Position numbers and translations under genes: made by a program | Part shown: positions 34,782 through 46,166 of the stretch, piece by piece | Numbering within the stretch: position 1 is the first letter of the stretch | Layout of the letters: each line of letters starts with the position of its first letter | Notes under the pieces: generated by a model | Seen by the model: only the letters and a program-made list of their open reading frames with translations | What the model was told of the DNA's origin: nothing | Databases searched by the model: none | Assembly: GCA_030180135.1 (NCBI GenBank) | Contig: CM058231.1 | Span: forward strand, 32,553,034-32,617,033 | Direction: 5' to 3' | From: Orychophragmus violaceus | Taxonomy: Eukaryota > Streptophyta > Magnoliopsida > Brassicales > Brassicaceae | DNA: 64,000 nucleotides

Positions 34782-37239
34782 ATCACTAAGCTGATCTGCT
34801 TGTGAAGTAATAATCAAAGGATCATATTTTCGAAGCTTCTTACTCGAATGGATAGACGTCACACCAAACTCATCGATGGTGACACCTTGGCCAATGATCT
34901 GGTTATACCAATCACAAGAAGACCCCACATCTCATGCCGAGCTTCCCTATGTACTTCAATTCTAGTATTTCTTTTAGAACCCCATAGTACACAACTTCTC
35001 AGGATGTAGACGAAACACCGTGATATGCGGTTGTCCTAGCAGAGCCTTCTTTATGCACCTTAAATGCATATCCCCTTGTGCAATATCTTGGATAATACTT
35101 TGTGTTGTAGTGGAAGCCGTTGACTACGTCTCTCAACCAATCGTGGGGCTTGCGTCCGTTTTTTACTTCATTTTCCACCTGAAAAATATAACGCGATGGA
35201 GTTAAAAAAATTAGCCTATTTATCGGGTTTAAGTAGGATTTAAAAATAAAATCTTACATAAAACTGTAACCAAATGCAGAAGTCTCTTTGTTTACGCTCT
35301 TCACGCTCGTCCTCTCTCAATTCTGGATGATAATGTCGGAGAACGTCCATGTATAACCTACGAAAAGTAAATATATATCTCATTAAAACCCTTATTATGA
35401 AACTTACATGCCAATGCAATAAAAAACACAATTTAAACTATATACCTCTCATACTCGAACACTTCCTCGCAGTTGGTGAGAATATACGTGTGCAAGTGTG
35501 CATGATCCCGGGATGTTAGTTGCCACTTATTCGATTTTCCACTTAACCATCCAACTTATTGAAAAATACTGGGAATTGTTGACGGATAAATTTTCTTCTC
35601 GCCTCTATCATTGTTTCTAGATGGGCGCCGACTCTTTGTACGTACTTGCGAAGGGAAGTAATAGCTGGCAAAGGTCGCAGTCTCTTCGTTGTTATATTGA
35701 GCCACAAGAGAACCTTCCCCTTTAGCGGGGTTCTTCACCTTCTTTTTAAGGTGGAACATATAGCGCTCGAAATGATACATCCACCAATATTGTACCGGAC
35801 CACCAAGTCTAGCTTCTGCAGGGAGATGAATGGGCATATGCTCCATAACATTAAGGAAAGACAGTGGAAATATCTTCTCTAGATTGCATGTTTTGCTCCA
35901 AATTTATGATGTCATCAAGTGTAAGTAACCTCGTGCATATATCCCTGAAGAAGGCTCCTACTGCTGCAATTGCTTTATGAACATCTTTAGGGAGGAGATG
36001 AGCAAATGAAAATGGTAGGAGTCGTTGCATCACAACATGACAATCATGGCTCTTCATTCCGATAAACTTTCCTCCATCAATGTCGACACAATTACGCAAG
36101 TTTGATGCATAACCGTCAGAGAATTTAACTCGTCGCATAATCCACTCAAAGAACTCTTCCTTCGACTGCGGGTCTAACCAATACGCTGGAATTGGACATT
36201 TCTCGTTCTTCTGAAGATGAAGTTCAGGCCGAGCACAAATATTTGGCAAATCAAGTCTAGACTTGACATTATCTTTCGTCTTCCTTAAACATTCAGAACA
36301 GTGTTCATGTTGTTATCAAAGAATTTTTACTCAATGAGCATGACATCAAGATTATCCCTTAGTAGTTGGTCCTTCCAATATGGTAAATCCCAAAAGATGC
36401 TTTGCTTGTGCCAGTTGTGGGATAAACCAGCTGCATATACATTTTCATGCCCATTTCCACCGCAATCAGGAGTTCTTAGTTCACCAAAGGTTCCTAAGAG
36501 CCCCAAAGTAACTAAACCGCTGTCTTGGGGAGGAGGATCATCAACCACTTTTCTCTTCTTTGTAAATAGTTTTGTGTTTCTCCGATATGGATGATCATGC
36601 GGTAGAAATATTTTGATGACAATCAAACCAACATTATTTGCGTCCGTTCTTCAACTGGAATTCATCAGTCTTTGCTTGACAATACATACATGCTAACCTC
36701 CCATGTGTTGTCCATCCAGATAACATACCATAAGCCGGAAAATCGCTAATGGTCCACATTAGTACAACCCTCATCTGAAAATTTCCTTTTCAGGAGACAT
36801 CATATGCTTCAACACCGGGCACCCATAACATTTGAACTCATATATCAATGGCTGCAAGAATACGTCAAGTGATCTTCTTGGATGCTCTGGCCGTGGAACG
36901 AGTACGAAGAGGAAAAGAAACTCTCGACGCATGCACATAGATGACGGTAGGTTATAAGGAGTCAGAATCACTGGCCACAACGAATATTATCTCCCATGCC
37001 TCCCAAATGGGTTGAAACCATATGTGCATAATCCGAGGTACATGTTATCTGGCTCATACGAAAAATCCGGATATATTCTCTGAAAATGTCGCCACGCTTC
37101 AGCATCTGATGGATGTGCAATCTCTTCTCCTCTTCTATCCTCGGCATGCCATCTCATTTCCCCCATAGTTCGTTATGATTGGTATAATCGCTTCAACTTA
37201 TCGATTAACGGAAAATACCACATTCGTTTGATAAAAACC

Positions 37240-38452
37240 TGATATATGTTTTTTCTAGTTCTAGACCATGATATAAGTGTGTTTTAGAGTCTATTTGTGT
37301 TTCTTTAGAGTCTTTTACAGGTTTTATTAGGTACACGCACGTTTGGAGCAGATGTGGAGTTTATGGAGCTATTTGGAGCGTTTTGGAGATTTGGTCCGAG
37401 AGATAGAGTTCACTGTCCAGATTTGTGGACTGCGTCGATCGATGCACCTCATGCATCGGTCTTTGCATAGCGCGAATGGGCCAGACTCGCCGAGTTAATG
37501 AAGATATGAAATATTTCAGAAAAGCCCAGAAGTTCCAGATATTTACACAGAAGCCCAAAACGTGTTTTAGCTATTTAATTAGGTTTTTAGATCAGTTTTT
37601 GGATACACTTACAAAATCATTCATAATTGAGAGCATAGAGTTTTTAGAGCTTTTGGGGGCTGATCTGATCCTGTACTACACCTTTATTTTGGAGAAGAAT
37701 TCGAACCCCTTTACTTGTTTTAATCTCTTTTATGATATCTAATTATTCATTGATTATGTCTTCATATTCTATGTCTGAGTAGATTCATAGTTAGGTTTAG
37801 GGTTTCTCAAATAGGATTTCATGACTTGCTAGACTTGTTTAATTCAGTTAAAGATTCATAACTTTATATGTTCTTCGATCTAAATTGCGTTTAAAGCTAG
37901 TTCTAACCTGATCAATTTGAATCTAGATCTTAGGTTGCTAAATACGACATGAAAGTGTGGTTTAGAATCTGAACTATTTAGGTTGAGCAATTAAATTACT
38001 CGCAGAGGAATTTGGTTTAGTTTAATTGTGAACATATCGAACTTGGAATTAATGCTGGTTTAATCTGTTAGTAATTGCAAAGGAATTTGGATTGCTGCAC
38101 TTAGAATTAGAGAATTCTCGCAACGATAGTTGGTTAATTCTATATCCATGATTTGAGTTCTAGAACTGTGCTTAATTAGATCCTGACTGAATAATTTGTC
38201 TGCTTGTCTGATTTCCTGAGAACGCCCTAGACTTAGCACCCTTAATTAATTGCTTTCACAACCGATAATCTTGCTACTTATTTACTTTCTCGCATTGCTT
38301 TTTAGTTACTTCACATTGCTTTCATCTTAGTTTACTCTCTACTGTTCTTAATCTATCGTTGACCGGAGTCTCTGTGGATTTCGATACCTTATATACTACA
38401 ATCACATAAATGTGCAGTTGCAGTAGAATAGGATAAAACTAGACCCCTATCA
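37240..38452 (+). repeat. ATHILA 5' LTR
   Basis: 1213 bp, TGATATATG...GACCCCTATCA. A short deletion near its start removes bases present in the 3' LTR (TGATATATCATGG). It carries a paired palindrome at 37431-37467. Confidence 0.92.
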
Positions 38453-38458
38453 AATTTT

Positions 38459-38474
38459 TGGCGCCGTTGCCGGG
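38459..38474 (+). other. ATHILA primer-binding site (tRNA-Asp)
   Basis: TGGCGCCGTTGCCGGG, seven bases after the LTR end, is complementary to the 3' end of plant tRNA-Asp, as known for ATHILA and related Gypsy elements. Confidence 0.9.
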
Positions 38475-38594
38475 TGATTCTTTTGAGTCCTCGACAGATT
38501 TGAACCTAGGGTTTAGATTAGGATTTTTATTTTTTTGTTTTAGTTACTAATATTTTTCTCTGTTTTCTCTCTGTCGCAGGTACGACATTCGCAT

Positions 38595-38683
38595 AGCATC
38601 GATCGTTGCACCCTTTGTATCGATCGTCACTAGGCGATTCTGAGATTGAATCGATCGTTGCACAGTTAGCATCGATCGTTGCC
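38595..38683. repeat. Two paired palindromes in the ATHILA leader
   Basis: Units at 38595-38631 (GCATCGATCGTTGC ... TATCGATCGTCAC) and 38647-38683 (AATCGATCGTTGC ... GCATCGATCGTTGC). In both the dyad centres are 21 bp apart and the units are 52 bp apart. They end 20 bases before the gag ATG. A splice-acceptor-like TCTCTCTGTCGCAG precedes them (ending 38580). Confidence 0.88.
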
Positions 38684-38702
38684 TGACGATTACAGACAGT
38701 TT

Positions 38703-39977
38703 ATGCAGACGCGTGAAACTAGAAGTAATCAGAACTTGAATCTCGTCAATCTCGGACTTGAAGAACTTGGACGACTAGAAAGGACAAACAGAAGAGAAAG
38801 AAGAGAAAGGATGGTACGTGAACGACTGATTCTGATAGCCGATGCTCAAGGTACCCTGAGGGACCGAGATAACAATCCATACAATGCTGCTGGGCATAGG
38901 ATTGATGCTGAAGGGAATGTAATCCCTGATCCTCCTGAGCAACCACAACAGGAGCAGAACCAAGGCCAAGGACAGGACCAAGGTAGACAGATGGTTATCC
39001 ATGAGAGGACTTTGGCTGACTACAATCGTCCGGATGAGTTTCATGCCAACCGGTCAGCTCTTGTACCTCCTGGTTTTGAGAGGAATGATTTTGAAATCAA
39101 AACCATCTACTACTCGCCGATGAGACATAATGCTTTCCATGGCCACCCATCGGAGCAGCCTATGGATCACATCGATCAGTTTGAGGATATAATCACTGGC
39201 ATGAAGTATGATGGAGTTTGCCAGGATTATCTGTTTCTCAAGCTCTTTCCACACAATCTCGCTGGAGACGCTGCTTCATGGTTAAAGCAACTGCCACCTG
39301 GGTAGTTTACTACTTGGGATGCTCTGAAAAGTGAGTTTCTGAGACACTTCTACGATGATGCGCGCTCAGATCAGTCCAGACAGGACATTCTGACATTCTC
39401 CTAAGGCCCTATGGAGCCACTAAAAGCTGCCAGGATGCGATTCAAGAAGTACCAGCGTGACTGCCCACACCATGGATTTACTGAGGTCACACTGCTTGGT
39501 ATCTTCTTCAGAGGCATAGATCTTCCATATCAGACTGCGCTGGATAATTCCAGCAATGCAAATTTCAACACCAGGACTCCTGCACAAGCTAAGCAATTGA
39601 TTGAGAACTTAGTGAGCAGCAACAGCTGCAAGTCTACTGATGAGAGGAGGAAGAGATCCGGTGGAAAAGTAGAGAATGTGGAGATGGCTGATATTAGATC
39701 TAGGCTGGACACTGTTTGCAATCTTCTAGCTGGGAAGAAGAGTGTGCATTTTGCTCATGTTGAGGTTTTAGGAGCTGAGGAAGAAAACCAGGAAGAGGAT
39801 GTGAACTACATTGGTGGTTCAGGATTCCAAGGTAATAGGTTCAGAAATCAGTCTGGGAATAGATTCTTCGGTGGAGGACAGAAGAGTGCTTTCAATAGCA
39901 ATCAAAGCTCTTCTGGATTTGGACATACTAGCAGTTTTCAAAAATCTTTTGGACAAGGTAATCAGAGAACTTATTGA
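38703..39977 (+). pseudogene. ATHILA gag
   Basis: ATG at 38703 (MQTRETRSNQ) after the leader palindromes. The Retrotrans_gag core is clear: YYSPMRHNAFHGHPSEQPMD, FLKLFPHNLAGDAASWLKQL, WDALKSEFLRHFYDD, then RMRFKKYQRDCPHHGFTEV. After it comes a Gly/Asn/Ser/Phe-rich low-complexity tail (GNRFRNQSGNRFFGGGQKS). In-frame stops lie at 39303 (TAG), 39402 (TAA) and 39975 (TGA). Gag forms the virus-like particle core. The next ORF starts in another frame, so a frameshift or small deletion lies near 40090. Confidence 0.9.
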
Positions 39978-40095
39978 TCTTCTTCTTACCAGACACCTCC
40001 TGTTACTAACACTTATGAGAGCAAGATAGAGGCAATGATTGAACAGTTGCTGGAAAACCAGACTAAGATTGCTGTGGACTCCAATAAGAAGTTAG

Positions 40096-41349
40096 ATGCT
40101 GTCTATGAAAGATCTCAATGGGAAGTTTGAGTCTCTAAACACTCATGTGAAGCAATTGGACACTCAGGTGAGCCAAATCTCAAGTTCTTTGAAAGGAAAA
40201 GGAGTAGCAGAAACTCATATCAAGGCCTGGTCAGTGTACATTAATGATGGATCAACACAAGGTGAAAATTTTGAGTTGAACACAATAGAGTTGGTAGAAG
40301 AGGCTGAATTTTCGGATTTTCAGGAAAATCTCTCTGGTAGAATCTGTGAAAACAGTGGTGCATCGATCGATGCATCCTTAGCGTCGATCGTTGCAGGTCG
40401 TGAACAGACAGACTCACAGGATTCTGATGACATTGATGCAGATTTAGAGCTTGATCGTTTATTCCCTGAAGTGTCTGAGATTACTCAACATGAGATTTAT
40501 GCACATTCCATTCGACTATATCCCTCAGTGTCTGAAGTGATTAAGCAAGAGATTGAAGAGCTTAAGAAGCTGGAAGAGATTGGTGAAGAGTTGGAAGAAA
40601 TTCCATCATCTGATGATCCACCTTATCACCCATGTGTGCAGAGGTACTTGAATAAGATGTTGCCTTTGGATGAAGAGCTGAAAGATTGGGTGATTCTGGT
40701 CCCTCAACAGATAAGTGATGTGTTGTTAACCAAGATCCCAAAGAAGCTGCCTGGCCCTGGTGTCTTTGTGCTTAACTGTTCTATCTTTGAGGATAGTTTT
40801 AGGCGTTCTCTGTGTGATATGGGAGCTGCTGGAAGTCTTATGCCATATTCTGTGGCAAAAAAGCTGGGTATGTTGGATTTTTCGCCTACTAGGACCTCTC
40901 TTGTCCTAGCTGATCAGTCTATAAGAATTCCAGAAGGACTCCTTGAGGACATCCCGGTGAGAGTTGGAAACTACTTAGTTCAAACAGACTTCTTAGTGCT
41001 AAAATATGACAGTGATCATGATGACGCGTTGCTACTTGGGAGACCATTTTTGGCTACAGCAGGAGCGGTAATAGATGTTAGACACAGTCTGATTGATTTC
41101 CACCTAGGAGATGAGCCGCTGCATTATGAGATGGACAAGCTGCGCAGACCGCTGATTGATAGGCAGACATTCACCATTATGGATGGAGATGATAAGCAGC
41201 CAAGTGATACTGTGATTTTGGATCCTGGGGAACATTTTACTCATTCCTTTCTTGGACAAGCACATTATGCTACAACCTACTCTCCGCCTTGGATGAGGAG
41301 ACTTGCACAGAGACAACCAAAGTCTCTGTCAAGATCTCTTGGTGCCTAA
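40096..41349 (+). CDS. ATHILA gag C-terminus and retropepsin-like protease region
   Basis: An open stretch of 417 codons. It starts with a coiled-coil-like segment (LNGKFESLNTHVKQLDTQVS), passes an acidic linker with a palindrome unit in frame (40359-40395, encoding SGASIDASLASIVAG), then holds an aspartic-protease-type fold: RSLCDMGAAGSLMPYSVAKK, LADQSIRIPEG, DALLLGRPFLATAGAVIDV. The usual active-site triplet DTG/DSG is DMG here, as often in ATHILA-like gag-pol. The frame ends with TAA soon after the protease; in autonomous relatives RT follows. No ATG of its own can be certain, as it was probably read through from gag. Confidence 0.83.
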   Translation: MLSMKDLNGKFESLNTHVKQLDTQVSQISSSLKGKGVAETHIKAWSVYINDGSTQGENFELNTIELVEEAEFSDFQENLSGRICENSGASIDASLASIVAGREQTDSQDSDDIDADLELDRLFPEVSEITQHEIYAHSIRLYPSVSEVIKQEIEELKKLEEIGEELEEIPSSDDPPYHPCVQRYLNKMLPLDEELKDWVILVPQQISDVLLTKIPKKLPGPGVFVLNCSIFEDSFRRSLCDMGAAGSLMPYSVAKKLGMLDFSPTRTSLVLADQSIRIPEGLLEDIPVRVGNYLVQTDFLVLKYDSDHDDALLLGRPFLATAGAVIDVRHSLIDFHLGDEPLHYEMDKLRRPLIDRQTFTIMDGDDKQPSDTVILDPGEHFTHSFLGQAHYATTYSPPWMRRLAQRQPKSLSRSLGA

Positions 41350-42065
41350 AAATCATGTTCGTTCGGTCAAGCTAATGACCTTAAACAAGCGCTGAGTGGG
41401 AGACAACCCACTGTTAGGTTTTTGTGTTTTCTTTTTGATTTTTGGTGTTTTTCTTAGGAACTAACTTTTTGTGTGACGATCGTTGCGGTCCTGTGCAACG
41501 GTCGTTGCAATTGGTTCAAATTGCAAAATTAAGGTACGCACGCTTAACCGGAATCAATTCGGTTCAAATAGCAACGACCGTTGCTCATCTGCAACGGTCG
41601 TTGCACCCACGATCGAGGTAAGTACCTTAAACCCTTTTCTCCTCTTTTCTTCTCCACTCCACCGTCCGTACAACCGAGACTCCACAACTCTAAATCTCTC
41701 GTTTCTTCATCATTTCATGTGATTCAAAGCTTGATTCTACTTTTTTTAACATCTATTATCTATTTCTATAACCCATTTGCAGAGATTCCAAGGTAAGAAA
41801 TCTCATTTTCATGATTTTCGGAATTGAATTTAGGGTTTAGAAATTAGGGATTTTTAGGTTTGAAATTGATGAACCAGTACTGATTAGACTTGATTTAGGT
41901 TGTTTAGTGATGGATTCCTGCTGATTGTGTGGTTCTTGGGCGAATTTAGAAACAATTTTTAGGATTTGCTGTCGGCTGTGAAATCACCTAGCAACGGTCG
42001 TTGCTCTACGATTTCACAGGGAGTTTTCTGCCGAGCCTTATATGATTTATTGTTTTCTTTTGCAG
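41350..42065 (+). other. ATHILA post-pol non-coding region with splice signals
   Basis: It contains the conserved box GCGCTGAGTGGGAGACAACC (41389), palindrome units at 41474-41509 (centres 22 bp apart) and 41570-41605 (20 bp apart), and a single dyad GCAACGGTCGTTGC at 41991-42004. A pyrimidine-rich stretch with TTTGCAG|AGATTCCAAG|GTAAGA (41776-41798) looks like a 10-base mini-exon, and TTTTCTTTTGCAG ends exactly at the ATG of the next ORF (42066). Confidence 0.6.
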
Positions 42066-43562
42066 ATGCCTCCTCGACCGTCCCGCAAACGCAGAGCCAC
42101 CGCAACTGCTGCTACAACTCATCATGCTCCACCACCAGAGTGGTTCCATAGAGAATCCCCACATCCTGAGCCTTATGTGAGAGTTGGTCAGGCAATAGTA
42201 CCGCCTTGGCCAAGAGCAGACCAGACAGAGATTTCGTCAGACAAAGAGTGGCCAAATAATATTGCTGAGTTCCTCAAGACCGCTGAGTTCACAGAGAGAC
42301 CGTTGCTTGATCACTGGGATGAGTTCGACATGTTGCTATACAACGGTTAGTGTGGCATGACGCTTAAACCAACCAAGTTTGCAGATTACTCTACTTGTAA
42401 GAGTCTGGGCATTGCTGAGCAGGCTCTTACACTGTGTAAGGGCATTGGTCTAGGGACAATGCCTATGCAGCCTTACGACTTGTACCCTGAGTTGGTGAGA
42501 CAGCTGCTAGCCACTTGCAGAGTGGTTTACCCGGACTCAGACAGCAGGAGTACTTCAGGAGGTATCTTGACCTTCATGTGCTTAGGAGCTAGGTATCGGA
42601 TTCCTCTTCTCGATATCTGCAGGATTTATGGATTCAGCACTGAGCCGAGACGTATTGGCATGAGTCTTGAGTGAGATATGGAGGAAGCTAAGTTTTCCTG
42701 GGAATGTATTGGCAATGGTCGATACAACTCGAGACAGACGCCAGTGAAGCAGGTTAGGCATCCGGTTCAGAGATATGTTTTGCGCATCTTAGGATGGACT
42801 TTGTTGTGCAAGTATGAAGCCAACAAGATGCGCATGTTTGAGACGGAGATGCTATTCATTGGACTGAGGGACCAGTTCGAGGATACTCCTCTGCGAGATC
42901 CCACTAAGGGACTCAACTTGGGAGCTGTTTTCGCTCAGCACTTATGCGACCTGCAGAAGAAGCCATTTGATGGCGTGGACACTGAAACAGTCGGGAGCCT
43001 GCTTACTCCCATTTTCATGCACTGCAGGATTCCCTTAGAGGGCACAGAGTGTAACACTGCCAAGGAGTTCCTTGATTTCAGCCACCTGCAGAGCGCTACA
43101 TGGCTTAAGGATGGGCGCGTATGGCTCTATTACGACCCTGCCACTGCGAAACATGGTATAGATCTTCCTACTGCCGATCATACACGGATTGATACGCTGG
43201 ATGCCTTGACATTCCGGCCACCTCAGAGAGATCGGCACAGCGTTCCTTCTATGGCTCATCCGCTGGGAGAGCCATCTGCGAGAGCTTCTACTTCCTCTGC
43301 ACCTCCTGCACCGGCGCCTGCTGCTTCCCCTTTCGATGACGTTGGACCTTTTCCCGAGCCTACGATGCCTTATGGAGATATGTCTGAGGCAGAGTGGAGA
43401 GAGCGCTCGGATGGTATTCTACGGGTCGTCTGGAACTTCATGCGTACCTGCACTTGCAGGAGACAACCACAGATACACCATCCAGGGCCTTCTCGACGCA
43501 GACGACGATCTCCGACTCCTGGTTCTTTGAGTGGTACTGATCGCATAGCTGAGGATGAGTGA
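42066..43562 (+). pseudogene. ATHILA ORF-1 family (PF03078-like) protein
   Basis: ATG 42066 directly follows a strong 3' splice site. The first 94 codons (MPPRPSRKRRATATAATTHH ...) end at TAG 42348. The frame continues with GIAEQALTLCKGIGLGTMPM and YPELVRQLLATCRVVYPDSD to TGA 42672, then 294 open codons to 43562 with VLRILGWTLLCKYEANKMRM, LNLGAVFAQHLCDLQ and a Pro/Ala/Arg-rich tail (RRRRRSPTPGS). This is the ATHILA ORF-1 layout in the position of an env-like gene. No clear membrane anchor is visible. Its function is unknown. Only two stops interrupt it, and splice-dependent expression would separate it from gag. Confidence 0.72.
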
Positions 43563-43788
43563 GAGTAGCGATCATCTCTAGACATTCGGTTCAGTATTCT
43601 CTTATTTTTCTTTTGCATTTTCTTTTGAATTTCTTAGTATTTCGTATGTTTGGATGTTGTGTTTAATTTGATACATTGGTTGCTTTGCTTTTATTCTGTT
43701 TTCAGTGTTTTCAGCTTGAAGGATCGAAAACTTAGATTTTCCAACGGACTAACCTGCTAACTTGCTGACTGATCCGAGTATTCGCAGT

Positions 43789-43931
43789 GCGTCGATCGAC
43801 GCACCACTGTGTCGATCGTCACAACACGAAAGAAATCGCATTACATCGATCGTTTCGATCCTGAGCAACGATCGACCATACACGAAAATCGCCCAGCAAC
43901 GGTCGATGCACCTAGTGCAACGGTCGATGCA
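43789..43931. repeat. Three paired palindromes after ATHILA ORF-1
   Basis: Units at 43789-43824 (GCGTCGATCGACGC ... TGTCGATCGTCACA; centres 20 bp apart), 43842-43879 (ACATCGATCGTTTC ... CAACGATCGACC; 22 bp) and 43894-43931 (GCAACGGTCGATGC twice; 21 bp). They repeat about every 50 bp, like the pair in the leader. Confidence 0.85.
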
Positions 43932-44035
43932 GGTGCGACAGAGGTAAAATCAGCCATAACACAACACGTCCATTAACATTTAACTTTTTCTTTCTTTTTA
44001 CCAATCCTTCGCTTGACACTACTGGGGACAGTGTG

Positions 44036-44052
44036 TCTTAAGTGTGGGGGAG
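44036..44052 (+). other. Second polypurine-tract-like copy in ATHILA
   Basis: CTTAAGTGTGGGGGAGG near 44037-44053 repeats the core AAGTGTGGGGGAG of the true polypurine tract at 44950-44963, 0.9 kb upstream. It could be a central or duplicated priming site. Confidence 0.5.
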
Positions 44053-44949
44053 GTGCTACTGACATCTATCTTTCTGTTTTCTTAGAGTCAGTATATTTTT
44101 CAAAATTTGTTTTATCGAGTCAAAATAGTTTAAGTAAGAAACGATGATTTTTTGAGAAGATTAATAACACTTGCAGGAACTTAAGTAACCATTGAGTTGA
44201 AGTTGCAGATTATCTATGACTATTAGAAAACCCAGACACGGATCAACCTACTGAGGACACCCACATCGCTTCAGGTATCAGAGGATCCTTTTACTGACTT
44301 CAAACTTAATACTGACTTAATTTTCTCACCTAAGGGCTTGGAATACCTTGTGTCGGATTCCCTTGTTAGTTATGACACATCATGTAAACCTGACCTATTT
44401 GGTTCCCTTCTCCCCTTCCATAAAAAAAGATAATAAACTGAGGATGAGTTAGTAACTCCGAAGTGGTCATGGGAGTGGTAGCTAGAACTATCATATCCTG
44501 TGCATCCATGGAATGTGTCCAAAGTGCACCCCTTAACGGGAAGAGCACTGATAAAAAAAATGATACCCAATGGGGAAAAATCAGAATGCTAAGGAAGGGA
44601 AAAGAGAAGAAAGGGACCAAAGAAAGATAGTATGGTGGTCTAGAGCTGACAAGGTAAGAGTCCATGTGCCTTTGATCGATACTCTTTAGGTGAGACCGCA
44701 CTTAAATACTTGCAGAAGTCAGTAGGGAGAATTTGAATGCGTGAATGTGATTGTGGAGTTTACTTAGGACAGTTGCTAAGTGTGGAGGAAGTATATGTTG
44801 GTCTTGATGTCTGCAGGTGAAATCTTTCATGTGGATTACTAAGGGGAATCTGAGTGTTGTTGCTTCTAGGACAAAAAGAGTTTCCGAAAGTTTTCAAACC
44901 TCTTCACCATGTCTTAGTTCTCTGTTTTGCTTGAGGGCAAACAAAGGCT

Positions 44950-44963
44950 AAGTGTGGGGGAGT
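44950..44963 (+). other. ATHILA polypurine tract
   Basis: AAGTGTGGGGGAGT lies immediately before the 3' LTR start TGATATATC. Confidence 0.85.
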
Positions 44964-46166
44964 TGATATATCATGGTTTTTACTAGTTCTAGACCATGAT
45001 ATAAGTGTGTTTTAGAGTCTATTTGTGTTTCTTTAGAGTCTTTTACAGGTTTTATTAGGTACACGCATGTTTGGAGCAGATGTGGAGTTTATGGAGCTAT
45101 TTGGAGCGTTTTGGAGATTTGGTCCGAGAGATAGAGTTCACTGTCCAGATTTGGGGACTGCATCGATCGATGCACCTCATGCATCGGTCGTTGCATAGCG
45201 CGAATGGACTAGACTCGCCGAGTTAATGAAGATATGAAATATTGCAGAAAAGTCCAGAAGTTCCAGATATTTACACAGAAGCCCAAAACGTGTTTTAGCT
45301 ATTTAATTAGGTTTTTAGATCAGTTTTTGGATACGCTTACAACATCATTCATAATTGAGAGCAGAGAGTTTTTAGAGATTTTGGGGGCTGATTTGATCCT
45401 GTACTACACCTTTATTTTGGAGAAGATTTCGAACCCCTTTACTTGTTTTATTCTCTTTTATGATATCTAATTATTCAATGATTATGTCTTCATATTCTAT
45501 GTCTGAGTAGTTTCATAGTTAGGTTTAGGGTTTCTCACATAGGATTTCATGACTTGCTAGACTTGTTTAATTCAGTTAAAGATTCATAACTTTATCTGTT
45601 CTTCGATCTAAATTGCATCTAAAGCTAGTTCTAACCTGATCAATTAGAATCTAGATCTTAGGTTGCTAAATACGACACGAAAGTGTGGTTTAGAATCTGA
45701 ACTATTTAGGTTGAGCATATAAATTACTCGCTAGTTTAATTGTGAACATATCGAACTTGGAATTAATACTAGTTTAATCTGTTAGTAATTGCAAAGGAAT
45801 TTGGATTGCTGCACTTAGACTTAGAGAATTCTCGCAACGACAGTTGGTTATTTCTATATCCGTGATTTGAGTTCTAGAACTGTGCTTAATTCGATCCTGA
45901 CTGAATGATTTGTCTGCTTGTCTGATTTCTTGAGAACGCCCTAGACTTAGCACCCTTAATTAACTGCTTTCACAACCGATAATCTTGCTACTTATTTACT
46001 TTCTCGCATTGCTTTTTGGTTACTTCACATTGCTTTCATCTTAGTTTACTCTCTACTGTTCTTAATCTATCATTGACCGGAGTCTCTGTGGATTTCAATA
46101 TCTTATATACTACAATCACATAACTGTGCACTTGCAGTAGAATAGGATAAAACTCGACCCCTATCA
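44964..46166 (+). repeat. ATHILA 3' LTR
   Basis: 1203 bp, TGATATATCATGG...GACCCCTATCA. It matches 37240-38452 apart from scattered substitutions and a short deletion near 45735. Paired palindrome at 45159-45195, where both dyads are perfect (GCATCGATCGATGC and GCATCGGTCGTTGC). Confidence 0.92.

Larger units (their letters stand above)
37240..46166 (+). mobile_element. ATHILA (Gypsy) element lacking RT, RNase H and integrase
   Basis: Two LTRs (37240-38452 and 44964-46166) differ by only a few per cent by eye. The 5-bp flanks are AAACC (37235-37239) and GAACC (46167-46171); the empty site in CACTA 2 reads GGAACC, so the left flank has one change. Order: LTR, tRNA-Asp primer site, leader with palindromes, gag, retropepsin-like region, then directly the conserved post-pol box (GCGCTGAGTGGGAGACAACC, 41389), a spliced-leader-like region, ATHILA ORF-1, PPT, LTR. 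No RT, RNase H or integrase motif exists in the 8.9 kb. It could only have moved using proteins from an autonomous relative. Confidence 0.92.

Noticed and set aside
43370..43618. Minus-strand ORF opposite ATHILA ORF-1
   Set aside because: Shadow of the Arg/Pro-rich coding tail on the plus strand.
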